A stretch of 24,608 nt of DNA from Nitrospirota bacterium (GTDB taxonomy: Bacteria; Nitrospirota_A; Leptospirillia; Leptospirillales; Leptospirillaceae): NCBI GenBank assembly GCA_021829515.1, contig JAKBPM010000015.1, positions 1 to 24,608 of the forward strand. The letters are read 5' to 3'. Below the pieces are notes generated by a model, which saw nothing but the letters and a program-made list of their open reading frames with translations, searched no databases and was not told where the DNA came from. Made by a program: the position numbers and the translations under genes. Numbering within the stretch: the stretch's first letter is position 1; each line of letters starts with the position of its first letter. This document shows, one piece after another, positions 14,740-22,251 of this stretch.

Positions 14740-15433
14740 CTCCTCTGCATGATAAGCCACTTCAGTCTATCCACCAGATCCTCAGCAATCAAATACGTAT
14801 ACCGTGCCAATATTTGAAGCGTTTTGTGGCCTGTGATGATTCTGAGTTCCATCGTATCAAAACCCTTCTCAAAAAGCCTGCTGCTCGCCTCATGCCGGAG
14901 ATTCCGGCTTTATGACAAGCCTTGGCAAAGTCCTGTGAGATCGCATCCAGCCCGATATTCCAGACCTCCATCGATTCTTCTGGTGCTAAGTCGGTCTTTG
15001 AGGATTGTCGCAGCAACGGAGAGTAGTAGAGCAATTCTCTTCTGGCCGTTTTTCGTTTCTGGAAGGGTGATGGTTCTTTTTCTTAGCGCCATCTTCCTGG
15101 TCATCCCGGCGCATGCCTGTTTCCATGGCGAAGCGGACCCACCCGGCCCATTTCCTCGGACAGGCATTCCAGGAGCTTTTCCAACTCTCCCGGTTGAAGC
15201 CTACAGTCCCGGCCTGATGGAGTGGACGGCAGACGAATGGATCTCACGGGGTTTTTGAGTCCTTCCATACACCATTCTTTTCGGGCAACCTCGAACAATG
15301 AGAGATGATGGCGAGGTCGATGCGGACCGTATTGGCGGAGGAGCCGGACTTTATTCGCGCGTCCCGCCAAGCGGCGATATCCTTTCCCTGAATCGAGGTG
15401 AGAACGCATTTTGGCAGAGGATGGGATTTCCAT
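14740..15433 (-). pseudogene. Degenerate tyrosine recombinase (integrase), several frameshifts (copy B)
   Basis: Pieces of one integrase lie in successive frames. The core-binding region comes first (LSLFEVARKEWCMEGLKNPV, then SGRDCRLQPGELEKLL). The catalytic start follows (MALRKRTITLPETKNGQKRI), then VWNIGLDAISQDFAKACHKA. Last is RHEASSRLFEKGFDTMEL with ITGHKTLQILARY. About seven residues that should contain the first catalytic His (FHDL) are deleted between the last two blocks. At least three frame changes are needed, so the gene is dead. Its 5' end is fused to the truncated AlbA_2 gene near 15430 and its 3' end runs into the lipoprotein gene. Confidence 0.8.
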
Positions 15434-15746
15434 GTCCGGATTCGTTTTTTTCCTGAATGGGTCCTTTTTGGGGAGAAGATATTTCTCGTTCGTACGGTTT
15501 CATATCAATTTCCGGTGGTACTCCAAAAATTGCCTTCGAGCGTCCCACAGCCTTGTCGTTGACACCGAAAATGACCGTTCCTCCGCCCCCGTTTGCCATG
15601 CAGATCGCCATTTCGATCATCAGGGAAAGGGAGTGCTGTAAGTCGTCGGACCATTCCTTGAAATCGATGTCCTGGTCTTCCAGAGAACTGGCCGGATGGT
15701 GATTCAGTTCATCAAGTAGGGCGTGAATCTCGGAAAGTTGCCGCAT
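15351..15746 (-). CDS. AlbA_2 (Schlafen-like putative nucleic-acid/ATP-binding) domain protein, truncated
   Basis: The first 75-80 residues match the start of an AlbA_2 domain: DIDFKEW, the helix LMIEMAICMANGGGGTVIFG (Ala-Asn-Gly-Gly-Gly core), then GVNDKAVGRSKAIFG. AlbA_2 proteins usually run 350-500 residues, with winged-helix domains after this region. Here the frame drifts into low-similarity sequence and ends after 131 codons inside integrase-derived DNA, so only the N-terminus survives. The ATG is two bases after the stop of the preceding small ORF. The domain is common in defence islands and anti-phage Schlafen-like proteins. Confidence 0.62.
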   Translation of the reverse strand: MRQLSEIHALLDELNHHPASSLEDQDIDFKEWSDDLQHSLSLMIEMAICMANGGGGTVIFGVNDKAVGRSKAIFGVPPEIDMKPYEREISSPQKGPIQEKNESGHGNPILCQNAFSPRFRERISPLGGTRE

Positions 15747-15748
15747 TT

Positions 15749-15964
15749 TTACTTCAGCATCGCTTTTAGAAGGGTATTCCTGGCATTCGAGTAAAACTGG
15801 ATATTGATTTTGGTGGCCATATCGTCCGAGCGATCAATCAATTGCCATCGGTAGGTTATAGGAATGAGCAGGGCTGTCGCTCCTTTCTCGACCTCAATTC
15901 CCGCGAGATTAGCTGGACTGGATGTTCGCTTTTTCAAGACTGGGAACCCCTGAACTTTTGCCAA
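15749..15964 (-). CDS. Small hypothetical protein downstream of hsdR
   Basis: A 71-residue frame starting at TTG with no clear Shine-Dalgarno sequence. It contains IEVEKGATALLIPITYRWQL and a basic C-terminus (FYSNARNTLLKAMLK). It overlaps the preceding small ORF by 31 bases in another frame. The two may be halves of one frameshifted gene of roughly 140 codons. I recognise neither. It is followed two bases later by the truncated AlbA_2 gene, so it belongs to the same transcript. Confidence 0.4.
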   Translation of the reverse strand: MAKVQGFPVLKKRTSSPANLAGIEVEKGATALLIPITYRWQLIDRSDDMATKINIQFYSNARNTLLKAMLK

Positions 15965-16152
15965 TCTTGATCTTCAAGCATAATTTCGTCAATCCATTTA
16001 ATAAATTTTTCGTACAGGAAATGGGCTTTGTCAAAGGTAAGACTGGGATCTTTTGCATGTTTCACTGTCAAATGGCAAAGTGGCTCCAGTCCTTCTGTGG
16101 TGATATGACGGTCATTATGAGAACGCTTCCTGCAATCCTCACCAATTAACAA
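15934..16152 (-). CDS. Small hypothetical protein overlapping the hsdR stop
   Basis: A 72-residue frame with a TTG start that overlaps the end of hsdR by 7 bases. Its sequence is hydrophilic and helical (LTFDKAHFLYEKFIKWIDEI, many His, Lys and Asp). I cannot assign a family. It could be a short accessory protein of the RM operon or the first half of a frameshifted gene that continues in the next ORF. Confidence 0.4.
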   Translation of the reverse strand: MLIGEDCRKRSHNDRHITTEGLEPLCHLTVKHAKDPSLTFDKAHFLYEKFIKWIDEIMLEDQDWQKFRGSQS

Positions 16153-18470
16153 GCGATTTTTTGGTATAGATATTTCTGAAATCGTACGAACATGATTTTA
16201 ATCTGAGTAGGATCTCCCAGATCCGGCATGGCATCGGAAATAGCGTTCTTGTATTTGAGTCTGAGCAAGGGTGAAAGCTTTTCCTGATCGAGTTCCTCCA
16301 CGCCTTCTTTTACATATTGAGCCAGTACAAAGTCCAGAAAGGCCTGTTGTTTGTCGTTAAAGTTAATCTGGATATCGATTTTGGCCTGACAAGCCCGATC
16401 TTCCCGTGAAATGGGCTGCAGGGCAAACGCCACATACGCCAGGACATCGAACAGGTCGCTGTTTTCTGCATCGATGATCTTTTGCATTTCGGACAGACGC
16501 TCTTTATCGAATCCCTTTTCAGTGAGGTTCTGCATCAATACCTTCCGGGTGTCAGGCACACTCCAGATTGAACGCAGCTCATTCTCGTCTTTAAAAAATT
16601 CCGGCAAGGTTCCGAACAGGCTTTCGAGAAACTGGGTCGCTGACATGGGCTTTCCGTCGATGCTCCAGAAGGTTGTTTCGACCATGCTCTGAATGGTGCG
16701 TGCCTTACCATCTCGAAGAACGATTTTGATTTTCTCCTTCGGATCTCCGTAGACGGTGGGTGTTTCCGTCACGATGCCTTCGGGGTTTTTGGTTGTTGGA
16801 GTGTTGCCTCCTCCATTGGTGATGTCCTCCGGTTCGCCATCCCATTCCGGATCGTTGAAATGGTGGTGTGCTTTCACAAAGTCATAGATCGTGAAGTAAT
16901 CCTTGCCCTCAAATAATCGTGTGCCCCGGCCGATGATCTGTTTGAACTCGATCATGGAGTTGATGGGACGCATCAGCACGATATTTCGCACATTGCGGGC
17001 ATCCACTCCGGTAGAGAGTTTTTGGGATGTGGTCAGAATGGTCGGAATGCTCTTTTCATTGTCCTGGAATTCCCGTAAGAATTGCTCACCCAAGGATCCA
17101 TCATTGGCTGTGACGCGAACGCAATAGTTGGGATCCTTGCTGGTCTTCATCTGGTTGATCAGATCCCGCACCGCCAGGGCATGGTCCTGGGTCGCGCAGA
17201 AGACCAGGGTCTTTTCCCGTTGATTGATCATTTCCATGAACAGCCTCACCCGGTAGGCCTCTCTCTGCCTGATCTCGATGATGCGGTTGAAGTCGGATTC
17301 GGTGTAACGTTTCCCGGCTTCGACCTCGCCTTCGACCAGCGTGTCGTCCGGAGTGTAGACATAGTCATCCAGTGTTGTGGAAATTTGTTTGACCTTGAAG
17401 GGGGTGAGAAAGCCGTCATTGATTCCCTCTTTTAGGGAGTAAGTGTAGACCGGTTCTCCGAAATAGGCATAGGTGTCTACGTTGTCTATTCGCTTGGGGG
17501 TGGCGGTCAGTCCCATCTGTACCGCAGGAGAGAAGTATTCAAGAATCCCGCGCCAGTTCCCTTCATCGTTCGCTCCCCCTCGATGGCACTCGTCGATGAC
17601 AATGAAATCGAAAAAATCCGGTGGATACTCCCCGAAATAGGGGCTCGGTTTGCCATCTTTCGGGGGACCGCTCATGAAGGTCTGGAAGATGGTGAAAAAG
17701 ATGCTGCCGTTCTTGGGAACTTTGCCCGTTTTACGAATATCTTCCGGAGCAATTCGTACCAGCGCGTCTTCCGGAAAGGTGGAAAAAGCATTGTAAGCCT
17801 GATCTGCCAGAATGTTCCGATCCGCCAGAAACAGCACGCGGGGTCTCCGCTGGGGATGCCGGCTCAGATTCCATCGGCTCTGAAAGAGTTTCCACGCGAT
17901 CTGGAAGGCGATGAAGGTTTTGCCGGTGCCGGTGGCCAGCGTGAGCAGAATGCGTTGCCGATTGGCGGAGATGGCCTCCAGGACATTGTTGACGGCAATG
18001 TCCTGGTAATACCGCGATCCCCATGTCCCCCCTTTGTCTTCGAAAGGGATGGCAGAAAATCGGTCGCGCCATTCGTTCTGTTCGGCAAAGGTCAGATTCC
18101 AGAGTTCTTCCGGACCGGGATAGCGGGAAACATCTCCTTCCTTTCCTTCCTTCATGTCAATGGCATAGATCGCCTGTCCATTGGTGGCATAGGTGTAGCG
18201 GATCGCCAGCATTTGTGCGTATTTTTTGGCTTGGGCCACTCCCTCCGTATACGGGAGATCCCAACGCTTGGCCTCGACCACGGCCAGCTTCCGGTTACGG
18301 TAGACCAGCATGTAATCGGCAATTTCGGGTTTGGATCGGATTCCGCCTCCCTGGAGGCGGCCCAGGGTGATGGGGAATTCGCGCAGGATGCGACTTCCTT
18401 CTACCACGCCCCATCCTGCGGCTTTCAGTGCCGGATCGATATGCTCAGCCCGGGTTTCGGCTTCGTTCAT
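16146..18470 (-). CDS. hsdR: Type I restriction endonuclease subunit R (right module)
   Basis: A 774-residue, apparently full-length HsdR of the shorter EcoAI-like (type IB) kind. A nuclease domain holds Asp52 and Glu66-x-Lys68 (KLAVVEAKRW). The two-lobed translocase has Walker A ATGTGKT at 179-185, DECH at 293-296, TATPKR at 322-327, and motif VI as QIIGRGTRLFEG. The C-terminal region (about 600-774) would dock to the methyltransferase. With HsdM and HsdS it would cleave unmodified DNA after ATP-driven translocation. The ATG overlaps the rhuM stop (ATGA), so it is coupled to the genes before it. All key motifs are present. Confidence 0.93.
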   Translation of the reverse strand: MNEAETRAEHIDPALKAAGWGVVEGSRILREFPITLGRLQGGGIRSKPEIADYMLVYRNRKLAVVEAKRWDLPYTEGVAQAKKYAQMLAIRYTYATNGQAIYAIDMKEGKEGDVSRYPGPEELWNLTFAEQNEWRDRFSAIPFEDKGGTWGSRYYQDIAVNNVLEAISANRQRILLTLATGTGKTFIAFQIAWKLFQSRWNLSRHPQRRPRVLFLADRNILADQAYNAFSTFPEDALVRIAPEDIRKTGKVPKNGSIFFTIFQTFMSGPPKDGKPSPYFGEYPPDFFDFIVIDECHRGGANDEGNWRGILEYFSPAVQMGLTATPKRIDNVDTYAYFGEPVYTYSLKEGINDGFLTPFKVKQISTTLDDYVYTPDDTLVEGEVEAGKRYTESDFNRIIEIRQREAYRVRLFMEMINQREKTLVFCATQDHALAVRDLINQMKTSKDPNYCVRVTANDGSLGEQFLREFQDNEKSIPTILTTSQKLSTGVDARNVRNIVLMRPINSMIEFKQIIGRGTRLFEGKDYFTIYDFVKAHHHFNDPEWDGEPEDITNGGGNTPTTKNPEGIVTETPTVYGDPKEKIKIVLRDGKARTIQSMVETTFWSIDGKPMSATQFLESLFGTLPEFFKDENELRSIWSVPDTRKVLMQNLTEKGFDKERLSEMQKIIDAENSDLFDVLAYVAFALQPISREDRACQAKIDIQINFNDKQQAFLDFVLAQYVKEGVEELDQEKLSPLLRLKYKNAISDAMPDLGDPTQIKIMFVRFQKYLYQKIAC

Positions 18471-19516
18471 GTCGGGGGATCTTTCTTCGTTTTTTTCTTG
18501 CGAGCCAGTTTTGGTAGTTCCCTCACAGCCCGATCAAAGTCAGCGTCCACCGGTCGCGGGGTTGTTTCCGTCAGGGTTTTAAACTTGTCATATTCTATTT
18601 CGGCTTTGGTCTGGGCCATTTCATGGGAGATACTTCCTGCATGGGTGAGAATGTCGCGCTCGTTAAGAGTGAGAAAGGCATCCAGCTTCGTGATCCAGTC
18701 TTCCATATACATGGGAATGCGACGCATGGCCTGCCCCTCGGCAAAGAGGAGGTATTGTTCCACGAGGTTGTTGAGTGCTCTCAACTCTGGCTCAGCGAGG
18801 TAGTTTTTTGCGATGGCTACGTCCTGTTTCCTGATCACCGGGCCGCGCCAGTTCGTCAGCCCCATGTTGGGCTTGGTGGCATCGACCCGTTCGTGAACAA
18901 TCTCTGCGGCGGTTTGTCCGGTAATGGCCCAGTGAACCTTGTTCTGAACCATTTTAAAAAAACGGATACTCATCTCCTGGGTGGGATCGTAGTCGATGCT
19001 GGTGGAATAAATGTCCGTTATCTTCTGGTAGAACCGGCGCTCGGAGGTGCGGATGTCCTGGATCCGGCGCATCAGCTCTTCGAAATAGTCGAAGGGCTGG
19101 TCGGGATTCTTCAGGCGTTCATCGTCGAGAACAAATCCCTTGACGATGTATTCCCGGAGGCGTTGGGTGGCCCAAATACGGAACTGGGTGCCCCGGTGGG
19201 ATTTCACACGGTAACCGACTGAAATGATCACGTCTAGGTTGTAGAATTCTACCTGTCGTTTTACGTTCCGATCACCCTCTTGTTGAACTGTCAAGGATTC
19301 CTTGACAGTTGCCTCGCGGTTCAACTCACCCTCATCAAACACGTTGCGGATATGCAAGCTGACATTCTGTTTCGTAGTCTGAAACAGCTCGGCCATCTGG
19401 TTGAGTGACAGCCAAACAGTCTCGTCCTGAAACTTCACATCAATTTTCAGTTTTCCATCCTCGGTCTGGTAAACGAGAAACTGGCCTTCCGGGGGCAGGA
19501 GGGATTGGACGCTCAT
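18467..19516 (-). CDS. rhuM: RhuM family protein between hsdS and hsdR
   Basis: A 349-residue protein of the virulence RhuM family. The N-terminal part has a helix-turn-helix-like section (TVWLSLNQMAELFQTTKQNV, then HIRNVFDEGEL). The hallmark YNLDVIISVGYRVKSHRGTQ and FRIWATQRLREYIVKGFVLD lie near residues 92-130, followed by a helical C-terminal region. RhuM genes are frequently found inside type I RM and other defence operons, but their biochemical role is not settled. Here it is joined by ATGA overlaps to both hsdS upstream and hsdR downstream, so it is made in step with the enzyme subunits. The Lys-rich tail (LARKKKTKKDPP) could bind nucleic acid. Confidence 0.9.
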   Translation of the reverse strand: MSVQSLLPPEGQFLVYQTEDGKLKIDVKFQDETVWLSLNQMAELFQTTKQNVSLHIRNVFDEGELNREATVKESLTVQQEGDRNVKRQVEFYNLDVIISVGYRVKSHRGTQFRIWATQRLREYIVKGFVLDDERLKNPDQPFDYFEELMRRIQDIRTSERRFYQKITDIYSTSIDYDPTQEMSIRFFKMVQNKVHWAITGQTAAEIVHERVDATKPNMGLTNWRGPVIRKQDVAIAKNYLAEPELRALNNLVEQYLLFAEGQAMRRIPMYMEDWITKLDAFLTLNERDILTHAGSISHEMAQTKAEIEYDKFKTLTETTPRPVDADFDRAVRELPKLARKKKTKKDPPT

Positions 19517-20736
19517 GGGATGCTCTCCGACAACTGGCCGGTAAAGGCTTGATGGAGGAGGGATTGTTTTAATTCATCAAGTGCGAGGAGCTTTTTCTTG
19601 TAGAGGGATTCGAGGCGTTTGGTTTCAACATGAAGACCATTAAATGTCTCGACAATTATTCGTTGAGTGGCGATGGGTGGGATATTGATAGGAATGCTTT
19701 TCACTGCTCCATTACTCAGCTTTTTCATCGTTGGGTTAGCGCCCTGTGCCCTGCTGGTGATTTCCTTTCGAAGTGAAGGGGAGCGCAACTGATAGTAAAG
19801 GAACTCTGTCAATGCACGGTCTGGGGAAGGGATCATACGCATGATGAGGTCAGGATATATTGTTGGTTCGATAATTCCCGATGCAATCGCAACATGACCA
19901 ACTAGCTCAGGCGTATTGCTTCGAGTGATGAGCAAGTCTCCATTCTTGACCCAATAATGTCGCCTAGAATTTGTTGATGCTGATGTGAATTTGATCTTAC
20001 TCGCCCTGAATAGAAAACCAGTAACGGCGGAAAGTGTTAAAACTGGAGTGCCAAAGTCCGAGTGGTTTATAGCCGGAGGAGACCACCCATTTTGAGGCTG
20101 AACAACGAGTACGCTTTCTAGAGTTGTCTTTACCCACCCATCCCCCTTCTGCGTGAAAACAGAGTTCAGATAGCTTTCAAACAGCTCACGGGCGTTCTTC
20201 AGGTTCTTTTCCGTATTGGCTTTGGCGGTGGCGATACCTTCAAAGGCTTTGTCGAGGATGGCGACAATGCGATGTTGTTCGGGGAGGGGGGGGAGGGGGA
20301 TTGAAACTTCTTTTAGTTTTCCGCCAGATATTTCCTTAAAAGTAGTACCTGTTCCGAGATCATTAAGTAAACCGATAATGCTGCTGAGATAGTGATACAA
20401 GAATTTATGATCCAATGATTTGTTTGGCACCAATCCTTTGCATCCTTGGTTGGTGGACATGGGTTTAATGTTGATGACTAAATGACCTATAGGTGCTCTT
20501 GAAGAAAGGATTACAGAATAGGGAGGCAGCGGGGTTGCAGAGCAATTTTGTAATCCTAGATCGCTTATTGTTCTCTCTGTATCGTCTACATAAGGGCTTG
20601 AGCGATTTCCCATTTCTGCGGGGGTTATCCAATAATTTTTTCCACCCCAATGCTCATTAATGCCGGTCTTAGGCGTTCCACCATTTACGACAACGCACAC
20701 CTCGCCCAGCTTTTTTGTCTGCCACACTGACTTCAT
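19513..20736 (-). CDS. hsdS: Type I RM specificity subunit S (right module)
   Basis: A 407-residue HsdS with two target-recognition domains. The first (about 1-145) ends in SIPLPPLPEQHRIVAILDKA and the long helix KANTEKNLKNARELFESYLN. The second (about 200-350) ends in NIPPIATQRIIVETFNGL and the helix KRLESLYKKKLLALDELKQS. The first recognition domain starts with KLGEVCVVVNGGTPKTG, typical of the family. The ATG overlaps the hsdM TGA as ATGA. A run of eight C in the coding strand (G8 at 20286-20293 on the plus strand) encodes the Leu-Pro-Pro-Leu turn between the first domain and the central helix. Slippage there would leave a one-domain protein. Confidence 0.92.
   Translation of the reverse strand: MKSVWQTKKLGEVCVVVNGGTPKTGINEHWGGKNYWITPAEMGNRSSPYVDDTERTISDLGLQNCSATPLPPYSVILSSRAPIGHLVINIKPMSTNQGCKGLVPNKSLDHKFLYHYLSSIIGLLNDLGTGTTFKEISGGKLKEVSIPLPPLPEQHRIVAILDKAFEGIATAKANTEKNLKNARELFESYLNSVFTQKGDGWVKTTLESVLVVQPQNGWSPPAINHSDFGTPVLTLSAVTGFLFRASKIKFTSASTNSRRHYWVKNGDLLITRSNTPELVGHVAIASGIIEPTIYPDLIMRMIPSPDRALTEFLYYQLRSPSLRKEITSRAQGANPTMKKLSNGAVKSIPINIPPIATQRIIVETFNGLHVETKRLESLYKKKLLALDELKQSLLHQAFTGQLSESIP
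20286..20293. repeat. G8 homopolymer inside hsdS
   Basis: Eight consecutive G on the plus strand (C8 in the coding strand), flanked by G4A and AG5, making a 19-base purine-only G/A run. It falls at the boundary between the first recognition domain and the central conserved helix of HsdS. Tracts of this type are slippage-prone. Confidence 0.7.
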
Positions 20737-22187
20737 ATCAGAGCCCTGATCTTCGCTAGTACTCCGGCACTTTCAGCATCCAACGACACGATCTCATCCA
20801 GAATCTCCTCGGGACTGCGCAGGACCGCTTCATCCTCCCCATTTGGATTTTTTGCCGACAGGTCGTAATTGTTGGAATCAATATGGACCACATCCATTGA
20901 CCATGAGTTGGCTGAATTGGCAAACGTCTTTTGCAGTTCGATAAACTCAGTCAGGTCATTGTCATTGAGCGGATTGGTCTTGCCCATGTTCCGGCCAGGG
21001 TTGAGTTTGTAATACCAGACTTTGCGCGTGGGGGCACCCTTTTCGAAGAAAAGGACCACAGTCTTGACTCCTGCCCCCTGAAAGGTTCCCCCTGGCAGAT
21101 CCAGCACAGTATGCAGGTTGCAACTTTCCAATAATAGCTTTCGCAGGCTGACTGAGGCATTGTCGGTGTTGGAGAGGAAGGTGTTCTTGATGACGACACC
21201 GGCCTTGCCACCCACCTTTAGAGTCTTGATGAAATGCTGCAGAAACAGGAAGGCCGTTTCGCCGGACTTGATAGGGAAGTTCTGTTGGACTTCCTTGCGT
21301 TCTTTACCTCCAAAGGGAGGATTGGCTAATACCACATCGAAGCGGTCTTTGTCCTGAATGTCGCTGATGTTCTCGGCAAGGGTATTCGTGTGGATGATGT
21401 TGGGGGCTTCAATCCCGTGCAGGATCATGTTCATGATCGCAATGACGTAGGCGAGACTCTTCTTTTCCTTGCCGTAGAAAGTTCTCTCTTGCAGGGTCCT
21501 GAGATCGCTGGTTGTCATTCCAGATTTATTGCTGAGGTAATCAAATGCCTCGCACAAGAATCCGGCTGAGCCAACAGCCCCGTCATAGATGCGCTGGCCG
21601 ATGGTTGGTTGTACGACTTTGATGATGGCGCGGATCAAGGGGCGCGGCGTGTAGTATTCTCCGCCATTCCGGCCGGCGTTCCCCATGTTTTTGATCTTGG
21701 CTTCATACAGATGGGAGAGTTCATGTTTTTCGGTTTGGGAACGAAAGCGCAGACCATCGATGATCTCGACCACTTCCCGCAGATTGTAGCCGCTCTGGAA
21801 CTTGTTTTTGATCTCCCCAAAGATCTCACCGATCTTGTACTCGATTGTGTTGGGTCCGGTGGCTCTTTGTTTGAACCCGCGCAAATACGGAAACAATTTC
21901 TGGTCGACAAAATCCTTGAGGTCATCACCGGTCATCGCCCGATTGTGGTCAACCTTGCCGTCATTCGTCTTCGGGGCGGCCCAGCTTTCCCATCGGAACT
22001 CTTTTTCAAGAATGAAGTGATACGGCTTTCCCTCAAGTTCGGCCTCCATTGCCTTGTCCTGTTCCAGGGCATCGAGGTACTTGAGGAACAATAGCCATGA
22101 GGTTTGCTCGGTGTAGTCCAACTCGCTGGAGGAGCCCGCATCTTTATGGAGAATGTCATCGATATTTTTGAAGGCTTGTTCGAACAT
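20733..22187 (-). CDS. hsdM: Type I RM methyltransferase subunit M (right module)
   Basis: A 484-residue adenine-N6 methyltransferase. It has an N-terminal helical domain (residues 1-150, FEQAFKNIDDILHKDAG), then GEYYTPRPLIRAIIKVV at 176-192. Motif I is DGAVGSAGFL at 202-211, a known variant of DPACGSGGF in this subfamily. Catalytic motif IV is NPPFGG at 289-294. The C-terminal part ends by contacting HsdS. The ATG is preceded by CTGGAG about 5 bases away. Sixty-four AT-rich bases separate it from the ATPase gene upstream, enough for a separate promoter, though readthrough is likely. It heads the hsdM-hsdS-rhuM-hsdR chain, all coupled by ATGA overlaps, and should protect host DNA even when restriction is off. 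Confidence 0.94.
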   Translation of the reverse strand: MFEQAFKNIDDILHKDAGSSSELDYTEQTSWLLFLKYLDALEQDKAMEAELEGKPYHFILEKEFRWESWAAPKTNDGKVDHNRAMTGDDLKDFVDQKLFPYLRGFKQRATGPNTIEYKIGEIFGEIKNKFQSGYNLREVVEIIDGLRFRSQTEKHELSHLYEAKIKNMGNAGRNGGEYYTPRPLIRAIIKVVQPTIGQRIYDGAVGSAGFLCEAFDYLSNKSGMTTSDLRTLQERTFYGKEKKSLAYVIAIMNMILHGIEAPNIIHTNTLAENISDIQDKDRFDVVLANPPFGGKERKEVQQNFPIKSGETAFLFLQHFIKTLKVGGKAGVVIKNTFLSNTDNASVSLRKLLLESCNLHTVLDLPGGTFQGAGVKTVVLFFEKGAPTRKVWYYKLNPGRNMGKTNPLNDNDLTEFIELQKTFANSANSWSMDVVHIDSNNYDLSAKNPNGEDEAVLRSPEEILDEIVSLDAESAGVLAKIRALI

Positions 22188-22251
22188 GCAGTCTCCAGTG
22201 GGTGAATTTTTTACATCAACAGATCAGTTAATCTACATTAAAATTAAAAAT

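Noticed and set aside
17583..18803. A 406-codon open frame on the plus strand
   Set aside because: It is antisense to hsdR and rhuM, whose proteins have all expected motifs; the plus-strand translation shows no family features and arises from codon bias.
20733..22187. Altered motif I (DGAVGSAGF) as a sign of an inactive HsdM
   Set aside because: This variant is usual in this HsdM subfamily, and the NPPF catalytic motif and full length are intact.
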